Assembly (NCBI GenBank): GCA_020341875.1 | Contig: CP070839.1 | Span: 2,253,300 to 2,288,713, forward strand | From: Candidatus Zixiibacteriota bacterium | GTDB lineage: Bacteria; Zixibacteria; MSB-5A5; SM1-73 | Length of the DNA: 35,414 nt | Direction: 5' to 3' | In this document: positions 1 to 8,567 of the stretch, piece by piece | How the letters are laid out: each line of letters opens with the position of its first letter | Position numbering within the stretch: position 1 is the stretch's first letter | The notes under the pieces: model-generated | The model's input: the letters and a program-made list of their open reading frames with translations, nothing else | Database searches by the model: none | Told to the model about the DNA's origin: nothing | Position numbers and translations under genes: made by a program

Positions 1-355
1 AGACGACCCCAGCGGGTTTGTCTTAAGTCGGCGTAGAACTTCTCGTCCATAGCGAAGCAGAGTATCCGAAACCACGCGGAGTTCTCTTTGGAGCTTTCCG
101 GGGTTTTCCGTTTCACCGACCGCAGCGGATTTCTCGTCCCCTGGGAAGGCAGTCCCTCCGTCTGAGGATGAGACCCGTTTTGCCCCCGGAGGAATCCAAC
201 CCTGCCATTTCCTTGAGGTTTTCGGTCATGCTTTTCACAAATGTTCCGATATAGAGAATGAGAGCAAGCTGTGGCAGCAAAACAAGAATCAGAAGATCTA
301 GGTTGATCGCATTGGTCGAGACGATTACAGAGCCTTTTTGAGTAACGGAACGGCG
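1..355 (-). pseudogene. Possible degraded reading frame at the left edge
   Basis: No intact gene is visible in the first 567 bases. On the minus strand two overlapping frames look partly protein-like. One, about 355 down to a stop at 113-115, encodes a hydrophobic stretch (LDLLILVLLPQLALILYIG) followed by a charged segment. The other, from about 200 to the window edge, encodes a basic, helix-like segment (LQRELRVVSDTLLRYGREVL). Neither has a convincing start codon, and joining them needs a frameshift near 150-200. This may be the remnant of a small membrane-anchored protein, or a coincidence. I cannot name a family. Confidence 0.22.
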
Positions 356-406
356 TAATTAGTCGTAGGAAAGTTGCAGTAAGTTTTTGGCTGGTTTGAG
401 GTCTTC

Positions 407-447
407 AATCCACGAAAACTTAGTCTGGATTTTCGTGGATTTTTTTC
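407..447 (+). terminator. Rho-independent terminator
   Basis: A perfect 12-bp stem (407-418 with 430-441, AATCCACGAAAA/TTTTCGTGGATT) with an 11-nt loop runs into a T tract at 440-446. It is oriented for transcription on the plus strand. No protein gene is visible upstream on that strand, so it ends either a transcript from outside the window or a small untranslated RNA in 230-447. Confidence 0.75.
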
Positions 448-567
448 TACCGCAAAGCGAGAAAAAGAGAGACTCCAGTCGGCACGGTCGTGATAAAGGT
501 GACTTCAACGTAACTGGACAAAGCTGTAACCCAAAATCTTAAGTATTACGAAAGGTGGTGAAAAGGT

Positions 568-771
568 TTGGCAAATGGCAAGGTAAAATGGTTCAATGAT
601 GCCAAGGGATTTGGCTTCATAGAACAAGAGGAAGGCGGTAAGGACGTCTTCGTTCACTTCTCCGCCATCAGCGAGGAAGGGTTTAAAACCCTGAGAGAAG
701 GGGACGAGGTCAGCTTCGACATCGTTGAAGGGCCCAAGGGTCCTCAGGCCACCAACGTGGTGAGAGTATAG
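568..771 (+). CDS. csp: Cold-shock protein, CspA family
   Basis: A 67-residue single cold-shock domain, the usual family length, which binds single-stranded RNA and DNA in the cytoplasm. Both nucleic-acid-binding motifs are present: RNP1 (KGFGFI, residues 13-18) and RNP2 (VFVHF, 27-31). The start is a TTG codon. No in-frame ATG lies upstream, MANGKVKWFN matches the family N-terminus, and AAAGGTGG (551-558) sits nine bases before it as the ribosome site. The gene is monocistronic, with a terminator upstream (407-447) and a shared terminator downstream (824-862). Identification is secure; cold induction is not shown by the sequence. Confidence 0.95.
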   Translation: MANGKVKWFNDAKGFGFIEQEEGGKDVFVHFSAISEEGFKTLREGDEVSFDIVEGPKGPQATNVVRV

Positions 772-823
772 AAGAGTCGTCCGCTGGTTGTCCACAATCT
801 TTCAGGACGACCCGCAATACCTC

Positions 824-862
824 AAAGCCCCGGGGAGTTCTGCTGTAGCTCCTCGGGGCTTT
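824..862. terminator. Bidirectional terminator between convergent genes
   Basis: A GC-rich stem (824-837 with 849-862, AAAGCCCCGGGGAG/CTCCTCGGGGCTTT, one mismatch) with an 11-nt loop has A and T runs on both sides. It lies between the csp gene on the plus strand and the penicillin-binding protein gene on the minus strand and can serve both. Confidence 0.8.
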
Positions 863-916
863 CAGTTGTCATGAGACTGCCGTATTATCTTCATCCGACG
901 GGCAGCCCGACGCGCT

Positions 917-3100
917 CTAGAAGAGTATTCCCTCCTTTTTCTCCGGACGTTGCTGTATCTCCTTGAACAGCACCCTGGCGGTCGTGTCCGGAACCTCGTC
1001 GGAAGGGTGCAGATCGCAGATCCCCTCCGGCAGGGTTGCCTGAGTGAAGACGTCGGTCATGATTCTGGGGCACTGGTCCGTGGCCAAAAGCCCGCTTTGC
1101 AGGCAGGTGGTCTTGAAATATACTCCGGGAGGAATCTTGAAATCCTCCACCGGCAAGCTCTCGTGCGCCTTTATCATGAAGTCGGCCCATACCGGGAGGG
1201 CGGTGTGAGCGCCGGTGACGTTCTTGCCTATGACCGTCTTGTCGTCGTACCCTATCCACACTCCCGCGGTGATCTGACGGGTAAACCCGGTGAACCAATT
1301 GTCCATGCAGAAGTCAGAGGTTCCGGTTTTTCCGCCGGCCGGGTGGGTGAACCCCCTGGCCCTGGCTCCGAATCCTGTGCCCCGGTTAATTACCGACCCG
1401 AGCATGGTGGTCATGACGTAGGCCGTCTGCGCGGAGAGCACCTCCTCCCTTCTGGAGAATTCTTTCTCTTCTAAGATCTTCCCATAACGATCGGTTATCT
1501 TGAGAACGTATTTCGGCTCCACTCTTATCCCCCCGTTGGGAAAGACCGAAAACGCCGTCACCATTTCCCATAAGGTCACCTCGGACGAGCCCAAAGCAAG
1601 GGAGGGATACGGCGCCAGCCGGGAACTTATGCCCATGTGGGAGGCAAAGAAGATGGTCTGCTGGGGAGTGACCTTCTGTATCAACTTGGCGGAGATCACG
1701 TTTATCGATTTGGCCAAAGCTTCCCTCAAGGTTACCGGACCGCGGAAGATTTCATCGAAGTTCTCGGGACTCCATTCCTTGCCATCCTCGCCGGTTAAAA
1801 TTATGGGGATGTCGTACATGATGTCGGTGGGCCTGGAACCGTTGTCAATCGCCGCGGTATAGACGAACGGTTTGAAACCGGAACCGGGCTGCCGAAGGGC
1901 CTGCACCGCTCGATTGAACTTGCTTTGGCGAAAGTCCTTTCCTCCGATCAGGACCAGGATGTTGCCGTTCGAGTTGTCTAAGGCCACCGTGGCCCCCTGA
2001 ATCTGCTTGTACTCTCGCTTGGTGACCGGTTCCTCCCCGGTTGAGTCGATCACCTCCAGGGTGTAATTGGTATCTGTCAAGGCCCGGGTCCGCTCCATGG
2101 CCATCTGACGGGCGTCCAACTCCCCCGAGAGGAGCTCCTCCGCCGTCTTCTGCAATTCCAGATTCAGCGTGGTGTAAACCGACAGTCCTTCCCGGTAGAG
2201 CACGTCCTCCCCGTACTTCCTCTCTAGATAGCGTCTCACCATCTCGGTGAAATACGGTGCCTCGCCCACAGGTGCGGAGGCGGGATCAACCTCCAGAGGC
2301 AGGCTCCTCAGCGAATCCGCTAACTCAGCGGATATTCTGCCGAAGTCCTTCATAGACCGCAAAACGATGTTTCTTCTTCTCAGCGCCAGATCCGGATGCT
2401 TGATGGGCGAGTATCGGCTTGGATTCTTGGGGATGCCTACCAGTATGGCACAATCGGAGATATTCAGATCCTCTATGTTCTTACTGAAATAAAGCTGTGC
2501 CGCGGCTTCCACTCCGTATGCTCCGCTGCCAAAATAACACTGGTTTAGATACATCTCCAGGATCTCTTCCTTGGTGTAGTTTCTCTCGATCTTGATCGCG
2601 GTCAGTATCTCTTTTATCTTGCGAGCAATGGTCCTCTCCGGCGTGAGAAACAGAGTTCGGGCCAACTGCTGGGTGATGGTGCTGGTTGCCTTAATCCGTT
2701 CTCCGGACCAGAAGCCGTACCACACGGCGCGGCACATGGACAAAATACTTGCTCCCCAGTGATCGAAAAACCGTCGATCCTCCGTGGCCAGGAGAGCATC
2801 TATTAGATGGGGAGGCATCCTTTTCAGAGGCGTCAGTATGCGACGCTCGGTGAAGTACTCCTTGATCACCGTACTGTCGGCCGCATAGATTTTGGTAACC
2901 AAGCTGGGTTCGATGTTGTGCAGCTGGGACAAAGATGGAAGGTCCTTCTTATACGTATTATAGGTCTTGACAACCGCCACGAAGAAGACAATAACCACCA
3001 AAAGGAGTGCCCCGCAGGCGAGAAGAAGCTTCCTCCTCGTGTCCCAAAGCTGCCTTGCCCGTCGCCAGCCGATTCTCAAGAATTCAGTGTTCAGGTTCAT
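917..3100 (-). CDS. Class A penicillin-binding protein (PBP1A type)
   Basis: A bifunctional peptidoglycan synthase, 727 residues, anchored in the inner membrane with its catalytic domains in the periplasm. A cytoplasmic tail (1-24) precedes one membrane helix (about 25-44). The GT51 glycosyltransferase domain (about 65-240) carries the catalytic ATEDRRFFDH motif with Glu107 and the TITQQLARTLFL motif (141-152). The transpeptidase domain has all three motifs: SGFK (Ser407, Lys410), SIN (465-467) and KTG (591-593). The start is the ATG at 3100, just before the basic tail and membrane helix; the ribosome site is weak. It stands alone, diverging from the asparaginase gene. The short Cys-containing C-terminal tail after about residue 670 has no function I recognise. 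Confidence 0.96.
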   Translation of the reverse strand: MNLNTEFLRIGWRRARQLWDTRRKLLLACGALLLVVIVFFVAVVKTYNTYKKDLPSLSQLHNIEPSLVTKIYAADSTVIKEYFTERRILTPLKRMPPHLIDALLATEDRRFFDHWGASILSMCRAVWYGFWSGERIKATSTITQQLARTLFLTPERTIARKIKEILTAIKIERNYTKEEILEMYLNQCYFGSGAYGVEAAAQLYFSKNIEDLNISDCAILVGIPKNPSRYSPIKHPDLALRRRNIVLRSMKDFGRISAELADSLRSLPLEVDPASAPVGEAPYFTEMVRRYLERKYGEDVLYREGLSVYTTLNLELQKTAEELLSGELDARQMAMERTRALTDTNYTLEVIDSTGEEPVTKREYKQIQGATVALDNSNGNILVLIGGKDFRQSKFNRAVQALRQPGSGFKPFVYTAAIDNGSRPTDIMYDIPIILTGEDGKEWSPENFDEIFRGPVTLREALAKSINVISAKLIQKVTPQQTIFFASHMGISSRLAPYPSLALGSSEVTLWEMVTAFSVFPNGGIRVEPKYVLKITDRYGKILEEKEFSRREEVLSAQTAYVMTTMLGSVINRGTGFGARARGFTHPAGGKTGTSDFCMDNWFTGFTRQITAGVWIGYDDKTVIGKNVTGAHTALPVWADFMIKAHESLPVEDFKIPPGVYFKTTCLQSGLLATDQCPRIMTDVFTQATLPEGICDLHPSDEVPDTTARVLFKEIQQRPEKKEGILF

Positions 3101-3113
3101 GATTTCTCGTATG

Positions 3114-3130
3114 GTGTGACAAGTTCACAC
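3114..3130. promoter_or_regulatory. Short inverted repeat in the PBP leader
   Basis: GTGTGA (3114-3119) and TCACAC (3125-3130) form a 6-bp inverted repeat with a 5-nt spacer, 14 bases upstream of the PBP start codon. It would be a small hairpin in the mRNA leader or an operator. The function is unknown. Confidence 0.3.
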
Positions 3131-3144
3131 TAAGCTACGGGAAG

Positions 3145-3173
3145 AAACTAAAAGGTATTAGGCAGAAGGTCAA
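3145..3173 (-). promoter_or_regulatory. Possible promoter of the PBP gene
   Basis: On the minus strand, TTGACC (3168-3173) and TAGTTT (3145-3150) are separated by 17 bp, upstream of the PBP start. The -10 box is a weak match. Confidence 0.35.
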
Positions 3174-3178
3174 GGAAA

Positions 3179-3206
3179 TTGTGATTTGCCTCCCGACTGA
3201 TATAAC
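3179..3206 (+). promoter_or_regulatory. Possible promoter of the asparaginase gene
   Basis: TTGTGA (3179-3184) and TATAAC (3201-3206) with a 16-bp spacer lie about 85 bp before the gene. An alternating CG run (ACCGCGCGCGCG) starts inside the -10 box. The same ATAACCGCGCGCG string recurs before the porU promoter at 28061-28072. Confidence 0.35.
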
Positions 3207-3291
3207 CGCGCGCGCGTTTCTCTCACGGTGAGACGTCACGCCTAGATTTTTACCTTGGATTCCTTTTCTTTTTCTTTAGATTACAGCCGTG

Positions 3292-4299
3292 ATGAGCGCA
3301 ACGGTGGTCAGGGCCTTCAGGGGCAGAACGATTGAAAGCGTGCACCAGGTGGCGGTCGCAGTGGTGGATTCCTCCGGGAAGCTTCGATACTCCGCGGGCG
3401 ATCCGAATTTCGTGACTTTCCTGAGATCGTCAGCCAAACCCTTCCAAGCCTTGGCCGTGGTGGATTCCGGGGCGGCAGAGGCGTTCGGGCTGACTCAGCA
3501 GGAAATCGCGATTATAGCCGGTTCGCACAATGGAGAGAAGAAGCACGTTAAGGTCGTGCGCGGCATCTTGAAAAAGGTAGGTTTGAACAAAGGCCATCTT
3601 CAGTGTGGCACGCACATTCCGCACCACTACACCGCCTTGGGCATCACCCCGCCCAAGAAACGCTTTTCTTTTCTTCAGCACAACTGCTCCGGGAAACATG
3701 CCGGGATGCTGCTGACGTGCGTCTATGAAGGTTGGAATGTGAAGAACTACCTTAATCCCCGTCATCGCGTGCAGAAGCTGATCACAAAGAAGATCTCAGA
3801 TCTCTGTGAGTACCCCGAACGGAAGATAAAGATCGGTATAGAAGGATGCGGAGCACCCACCCACGCTCTTCCCCTGAAGAATATGGCTATTGGATTCTCC
3901 AAGCTGAAAAACTTCCGAGCTAAACTTGAGCGTACCTCGCAGTCACTTCAGGTGGTGGCCGACTCTATGTGGAGATACCCGGATATGATCTCCGGAAGGG
4001 GAAGGCTGGACTACGATGTGGCCTTGGCGAGCAAGCGGAATATCCAGGCCAAGGCAGGGGCCGAAGCTTTGCACTGCGCTTTTGTTTTGGATAAGGGCTA
4101 CGGACTCGCAGTCAAGATCCTGGATGGTTCCAGGAGAGCAACTGGGCCAGCAGCCATGGAGACCTACCGGCAGTTGGGTGTTCTAAACAAGAGCCAGCTG
4201 AGAAACCTGCGGGAATGGGCGCTTCCTTCCGTATTCAATCATCAAGGAAAAAAAGTCGGATTTCTCCGGCCCGACTTCAGGCTCAAGCGGGTAAGATAG
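3292..4299 (+). CDS. L-asparaginase II-type amidohydrolase
   Basis: This belongs to the Asparaginase_II family (PF06089), related to the inducible Rhizobium etli enzymes that hydrolyse L-asparagine to aspartate and ammonia. Numbered from the ATG at 3292 (335 residues), the Ser-Lys catalytic pairs described for R. etli can be matched: Ser46 and Lys49 in LRSSAKPF, and Ser78 in AGSHNGE. The metal-site residues Cys132 and Lys135 (NCSGKHAGM) and Cys186 (IEGCGAP) are also present, as is the KxGAE segment around residue 254. A GTG codon at 3289 is an equally possible start; neither has a clear ribosome site. The residue matches rest on my memory of the family. The 3' end of this gene is duplicated at 15799-15930. 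Confidence 0.9.
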   Translation: MSATVVRAFRGRTIESVHQVAVAVVDSSGKLRYSAGDPNFVTFLRSSAKPFQALAVVDSGAAEAFGLTQQEIAIIAGSHNGEKKHVKVVRGILKKVGLNKGHLQCGTHIPHHYTALGITPPKKRFSFLQHNCSGKHAGMLLTCVYEGWNVKNYLNPRHRVQKLITKKISDLCEYPERKIKIGIEGCGAPTHALPLKNMAIGFSKLKNFRAKLERTSQSLQVVADSMWRYPDMISGRGRLDYDVALASKRNIQAKAGAEALHCAFVLDKGYGLAVKILDGSRRATGPAAMETYRQLGVLNKSQLRNLREWALPSVFNHQGKKVGFLRPDFRLKRVR

Positions 4300-4365
4300 C
4301 TCCTCAATCGCGCCGCCAATCATCAGATTCGTATTCGTGCTCGGAGCCGCTCGGCACAGAAGAAA

Positions 4366-4399
4366 GCACCCAAGCCTCGGAGGCCTGGGTGCCTTTTTT
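4366..4399. terminator. Bidirectional terminator, cassette A
   Basis: GCACCCA (4366-4372) pairs with TGGGTGC (4386-4392), extended by GCCTC/GAGGC inside with one mismatch. A T6 run follows on the plus side, and TTTCTTCT follows on the minus side. It serves the asparaginase gene and the dockerin-like gene of cassette A. Near-identical hairpins end cassettes B (9078-9104) and C (12809-12835). Confidence 0.85.
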
Positions 4400-4416
4400 C
4401 GTCTTCTCTGGGTCCC

Positions 4417-4959
4417 TCAACAGGCCGGCGGGTCCCCACCTCTATAGAGATAGTTGACCAGGTAGACCACATCTCCCACGTTTACTATCCCGTCGCACGT
4501 GATGTCGCCTGCCTCTAACGGTACAGGTTCTTCTCCGCTTCTGTACAGGTAGTTCACCAGGAAGACTACGTCACCAACGTTGATTATCCCGTCTCCGTTG
4601 ACATCGCCGCGGTCGACCTGCGTCGTATATACGTACCCCGCCTTCGCGCCCCAGCTGGTACTCGCGGAAAGGCCGGCGGGCGACGGCTGCCCGCCGGAGT
4701 TGACTGGAATCCTGTAGCTATCCGACTCCGATTTGCCGCCGAAGCCGCTAATGGCATCCGTCACAAGCCGGTAGCCTTGCTTTGAATCACCCAAAGGGGC
4801 CTTTTGCGGACTACTCCCCTTTGCTGCGCTAATCACAGTTTGGGTCTTTGGCTGTGAATTGGCAGACTGGATCTTGCGGTCGGATCCCGCGTACGCAAGC
4901 AGGACCACCGTCAGAGCCACGACCCCCAGGACAGCCGTTATGAATATCGTCTTTTTCAT
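4417..4959 (-). CDS. Secreted dockerin-like protein, cassette A
   Basis: A 180-residue secreted protein. An N-terminal hydrophobic signal segment (about 4-24) is followed by a Gln/Ser/Lys-rich linker (25-60), a conserved block (61-110: QGYRLVTD, GFGG.SESDSYRIPVNSGG, PSPAGLS, WGAKAGYV) and two type I dockerin-like repeats (115-180, GDVNGDGIINVGDVVFLVNYL and GDITCDGIVNVGDVVYLVNYL). Each repeat has a Ca-binding Asp/Asn loop and a helix. The protein ends in PPAC, leaving a free C-terminal Cys. A good ribosome site (AAAGGAG) precedes the ATG. It is the last gene of cassette A. Dockerins normally bind cohesins; none is encoded here, so the partner is unknown. Paralogues lie at 9135-9674 and 12860-13402. 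Confidence 0.88.
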   Translation of the reverse strand: MKKTIFITAVLGVVALTVVLLAYAGSDRKIQSANSQPKTQTVISAAKGSSPQKAPLGDSKQGYRLVTDAISGFGGKSESDSYRIPVNSGGQPSPAGLSASTSWGAKAGYVYTTQVDRGDVNGDGIINVGDVVFLVNYLYRSGEEPVPLEAGDITCDGIVNVGDVVYLVNYLYRGGDPPAC

Positions 4960-4983
4960 TGTTCGCTCCTTTGTTAGCCCTCC

Positions 4984-5045
4984 GGGACAGTTCTTGTTTC
5001 GACTTTGCTCAGGACGGTGAGTCTGTCGAATCGGTTGGCTGTCCC
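4984..5045. repeat. Nested palindromic repeat in the C10-dockerin gap
   Basis: An outer inverted repeat, GGGACAG (4984-4990) and CTGTCCC (5039-5045), encloses an inner one, TTCGAC (4998-5003) and GTCGAA (5025-5030), with CTCA/TGAG inside. The inner unit (TTCGACTTTGCTCAGGACGG and onward) resembles an interspersed palindrome that is common in many bacterial genomes. It probably folds as an mRNA hairpin between the two cistrons. Confidence 0.55.
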
Positions 5046-5057
5046 TGAGCGGTCACC

Positions 5058-6611
5058 TCAGCGAAACTTGATGCTGCCATGTTGGTATAAAGAGACTTGT
5101 CCACTCCCGTGAATGCGAATGCCCTTTGACTGATCTCCTCTGCTGAAAAGAAGAGTGTTGTTGGCGCTTGTTCCCTGAAAGTCTATGGAGCCGCCTGATG
5201 TGCTGGTGCAGGTCACGGTCACTCCCGGTAGAAACTGCAGATTGTGACCAGGCTGAAAGGTTGCGCCGTTGCTCTCAGCGTCCTGGTCAAAATAACGATA
5301 GGGAAATGACGGGGGTGAGTATGTCCCGGAAAATGATGATCCCAGCGCGTTCTTTGGCCTGAGGTATATTACCATCATTTGGCTTGGCGTACCCTGGGAT
5401 TCACATATCTCATCCAGAGTATGCCAGTAGTTGCATAGCTGGGTGCTTCCGTCTGGACAATCGCACTCCGCGTCCGGGCCCCATCCAAAGTTCATATGAT
5501 ACTGCTTGGTTCTTCCGATCTCTCGCCACCCGTCACAGACGATGACATGATCCGGCAACCAATCCGTCTGAATGAGGTATAGTATAGGTCGATTCTTATT
5601 TATATCGAACTGTATGTAAGAGAACCATACGTCGGGTGGTATCATGCCACGGGGAAGACACTCAGCATCTGTGTCATATCGGAAATGATCCTCGAATCCA
5701 TCGAGCATGTCTCTGCCAAAAAAATCGTCACAAGGTTCCGCGTAAGACCAGTCGCAATTATACCACATCCCAGCTGCCTCACCAGCTTCATGGCATAACT
5801 CTGCTACCGCATCGATCTGGGCCTGGGTGACTGTATCACCATGTTCGTCCTCGAACCTAAGCTCAAGGGTGTCATAGATATACTGGTCGAGTATGTTGGG
5901 CCAATCATAGTAATCGTTGTATGGGCTGTCCTGCCCATACGGCGGCCAGCTCCAGTAACGCATGATCTGAGCGCCAGCCGTAGCAGTGCAACCCACCAAG
6001 GTATTCGAGTTGTAATCGCCATAATAGTCCCAATCGCAGCCCTCGTCTGGACAATCATCATTATAAGGGGGCTGTTGGTGCCAAGCAGAAGAAAGTAGAA
6101 CTTCGCCTTCCTGGTAGTCCAATCGGTGGAAGTCACCTGCCGCGAGCTGGTCCCACGCGTCTCCATACCTGATGTCAAGAATACTCTCCAGGTCTGAGGT
6201 TCGCACCGACTGGATCGGCCCGATTCTTGTCTCGATCGCTTCTATGATGCCCCCCATACTCGTTTTTAGTATGACTGCGATCCCCAGGTTGGATTCCGGA
6301 TCCAGACAGGCCGTCGATGAGTAAGCCTTGACCGGGGCAAGTTCCCTGCGTAGGGACACCACAATAAAGCCTCTGGGACTCACATGGCAGAAATATCCGA
6401 TCACCTTTTCCCCGTGCTTGAACTCCTCGATTCCGCTGACATAAGCTGTGGTTGATCCTCCCCAGTCTCCTCTCTTCTCGATGATCAGATTCACCCAGTT
6501 CTCCGCAACAGTCTCGACCTCGTTCATGGTCGCCATTTGGGCTTGGATAGGCGATATCATACCGATAAACCCCACCGAGGCGACCAGAATTGTCATAATC
6601 AAGTTTCTCAT
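5058..6611 (-). CDS. Secreted C10-family (streptopain-like) cysteine protease
   Basis: A 517-residue protein. A signal peptide (1-25) precedes a Spi-like propeptide (about 30-140), the C10 peptidase domain (about 160-395) and a small beta-rich C-terminal region rich in Ser, Thr and Gly. The catalytic cysteine is Cys208 in LVGCTATAGAQIMRYW, the canonical streptopain motif. The catalytic histidine is His355 in DHVIVCDGW, and HMNFGWG (372-378) supplies the supporting Asn/Trp. The enzyme should therefore be active after propeptide removal outside the cytoplasm. The ATG at 6611 is chosen because AGGAGGTGA lies eight bases upstream; the earlier GTG at 6620 falls inside that site. It starts 15 bases after the fibrous protein gene, so the two are co-transcribed. 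Cassettes B and C lack this gene. Confidence 0.9.
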   Translation of the reverse strand: MRNLIMTILVASVGFIGMISPIQAQMATMNEVETVAENWVNLIIEKRGDWGGSTTAYVSGIEEFKHGEKVIGYFCHVSPRGFIVVSLRRELAPVKAYSSTACLDPESNLGIAVILKTSMGGIIEAIETRIGPIQSVRTSDLESILDIRYGDAWDQLAAGDFHRLDYQEGEVLLSSAWHQQPPYNDDCPDEGCDWDYYGDYNSNTLVGCTATAGAQIMRYWSWPPYGQDSPYNDYYDWPNILDQYIYDTLELRFEDEHGDTVTQAQIDAVAELCHEAGEAAGMWYNCDWSYAEPCDDFFGRDMLDGFEDHFRYDTDAECLPRGMIPPDVWFSYIQFDINKNRPILYLIQTDWLPDHVIVCDGWREIGRTKQYHMNFGWGPDAECDCPDGSTQLCNYWHTLDEICESQGTPSQMMVIYLRPKNALGSSFSGTYSPPSFPYRYFDQDAESNGATFQPGHNLQFLPGVTVTCTSTSGGSIDFQGTSANNTLLFSRGDQSKGIRIHGSGQVSLYQHGSIKFR

Positions 6612-6626
6612 GATCGTCACCTCCTA

Positions 6627-8567
6627 TTACTGTAGGGTTACCAGGACCAATATCTGTCCCTTTTTGCCCTTTTCCAGCCTTTGCATCGCCTTGCCTAATA
6701 TCGAGCCCTGGGCACGTGCATAATCTGTAACCTTCATAGCATAGCCGGGTGTGGCAGATGTGGTCAAGAGGTCGCCGGGCTGGACTCCTGCTTCTTTGGC
6801 ATCCACGTTGCAGTAGACCCGACCTGCCAGAGCCACGTCAAAGTCGAATTGATCTGCGCCCAGACGCACGCCTGACCCCTGACCGTTTGCTCCGGCCACA
6901 ATGCCTGCAACCTTTTTGTCGTACGGTTGGTCTGAGATCGCCAGTTTACCGGGATTGTCCGGATCGATGATCAAGACTGACCCAGGATCTATCTTCTTGT
7001 CATTGGACACGTCAAATCCCTCGGCGTAATCAAGACCTTCACCCAATTCCATAACCGTGGTTCCACTGTTGTTTCGAATTAGGACTCTACCCCACAAGTC
7101 CGCTGAGTAGCAATCCCCATAGGCTCGGGCCCTAATGCCCGCACCACCGGTCGTATGGCAATCTGCGTACACACCAAAATTCTCGTCACCAAGCACCCCA
7201 GAGTTACCTGTCGCAGGATGGGTGCCGACGATGGCCTGAGTTGGCGACTGGCCATACACGCCGCAAACACTCCCGTACCCGCGGATACCTATGGCACCCT
7301 CACCATAGATAGCAGCGTCAGACACACCATCACCGCCAACACTCAGTCTTGATTGAGGGTTGGTCGTCCCGATGCCGACGTTATCGTTGTTAATCGTAAT
7401 CCCATGACCTGAAGCGTTAGTGATGTCGAACTGGTTCTGCATAGAACTGATGTCATAAACTGACATGTTGCCGCGCACATCCAGCTTCTCTGCGGGGCTG
7501 GTCGTCCCGATGCCCACGTTGCCCGAATCATCAAGATACATCAGAGTAGGGTTCACGCCTTGGTCACTGTCTGTCCCGTACGTTACCCGAAGTCCTTTGC
7601 CACCTCCAGCCGTCTCACGGAGGATGCCCCACTTATCCGCCAGAACTCCAGCTGTTATCTCTCCAAATGTAATTCCGGATCCGAGAGTGCCGCCCTCGTA
7701 GCTGTAAAGCCCGACTATCGCATCATTGTTCTCAACGATAAGCACGTCTGCCGCGAGTGCATCAGGCGACAAGGAGACAGTTGATTCCTGAATGTGCTGC
7801 TTGGACAAAGGTGCCTCCGTCCCGATGCCGACATTGCTCGCACCATGTGTATAGATGGTGCCGTCCTGTTTCACGCTGAGGCGCCCCGTTCCCTGCGTTT
7901 CCAAGATGACGTTACCAGCGCCGGTCGGTGCCGCCACTTTGATGTGACCATTACCGTCTTGAGAGATTTTGCCTGCGGCCGTGTTGGGCGCGCTCAGAAG
8001 CTCGACTCTGGCCCAGTCACCTGCCACCCGTATCCTGTCGTTGACCTCAAGATTCGCCTCGGGGCTGGTGGTCCCGATCCCAACCTGATCTGTATCTGTC
8101 TCCAACCTCACCACACTGCCATCATCCACCCAGCCGCCGCCTCCCCCGGCGCCGTCCGTGCTGCCCGCCCGGTAAGCGTAGGGAACACTCACCATAGGCT
8201 TGAGCGGCGCCATCTCCGGGTCCGATTCCACCTGGACACCAAGGTACTTGACGTTCCCGTCAAACACTGCCGAGGGTATCGTATCTGCTGCCCCCAGGAG
8301 AACATTGAATATCCCGTCTTCCACAATCACCTGCATCTGGGTTTCGCTCCAGTCCGCGGGTGAGCCCAGCGTATCTGGATAAATAGAAAAAGTCATCTGC
8401 ACCGTGTCGTTCACCAGACCTCCTCCGGCATCAGTCAACTTGCCCTGATAATTGATCATGTGGGGGACATCAGCAGATGCGAGAGGGGCGAAGAAAAAGA
8501 CCATCATCCCCGCCAGCACAAAAACAAAGCTTTTGCGAGCAGACGCTCGCCCGTCTGGTCGTGCCAT
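6627..8567 (-). CDS. Secreted fibrous protein with GIGTTSP repeats, cassette A
   Basis: A 646-residue protein. A signal peptide ends at about residue 32 (PLASA-DVP). The conserved N-terminal domain (about 33-145) reads MINYQGKLT, NDTVQMTFSIY, WSETQ, GIFNVLLG, KYLGVQVE and PLKPMVSVPYAY. The middle (about 150-510) is Gly-rich, with repeated VGIGTTSPxxxLxV motifs like those in phage tail-fibre and trimeric adhesin-like proteins. The C-terminal domain (about 515-646, DYAEGFDV, GSVLIIDP, KKVAGIVAGANG, GDLLTT) ends in a Lys-rich, hydrophobic tail. It is probably an extracellular fibre or surface protein, possibly trimeric; this is inference. The ATG at 8567 has AAGGAG seven bases upstream. It is the first gene of cassette A, transcribed from the promoter at 8921-8948. 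Confidence 0.85.
   Translation of the reverse strand: MARPDGRASARKSFVFVLAGMMVFFFAPLASADVPHMINYQGKLTDAGGGLVNDTVQMTFSIYPDTLGSPADWSETQMQVIVEDGIFNVLLGAADTIPSAVFDGNVKYLGVQVESDPEMAPLKPMVSVPYAYRAGSTDGAGGGGGWVDDGSVVRLETDTDQVGIGTTSPEANLEVNDRIRVAGDWARVELLSAPNTAAGKISQDGNGHIKVAAPTGAGNVILETQGTGRLSVKQDGTIYTHGASNVGIGTEAPLSKQHIQESTVSLSPDALAADVLIVENNDAIVGLYSYEGGTLGSGITFGEITAGVLADKWGILRETAGGGKGLRVTYGTDSDQGVNPTLMYLDDSGNVGIGTTSPAEKLDVRGNMSVYDISSMQNQFDITNASGHGITINNDNVGIGTTNPQSRLSVGGDGVSDAAIYGEGAIGIRGYGSVCGVYGQSPTQAIVGTHPATGNSGVLGDENFGVYADCHTTGGAGIRARAYGDCYSADLWGRVLIRNNSGTTVMELGEGLDYAEGFDVSNDKKIDPGSVLIIDPDNPGKLAISDQPYDKKVAGIVAGANGQGSGVRLGADQFDFDVALAGRVYCNVDAKEAGVQPGDLLTTSATPGYAMKVTDYARAQGSILGKAMQRLEKGKKGQILVLVTLQ

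Noticed and set aside
7794..8363. A 189-codon open frame on the plus strand, opposite fibre A
   Set aside because: It is antisense to a clearly coding gene, rich in rare-looking Arg/Cys/His runs, and has no family signature. It is a shadow of the minus-strand frame.
6627..8567. Prophage tail-fibre gene, suggested by GIGTTSP motifs
   Set aside because: It has a secretion signal peptide, paralogues and dockerin partners, and no other phage structural genes are nearby.
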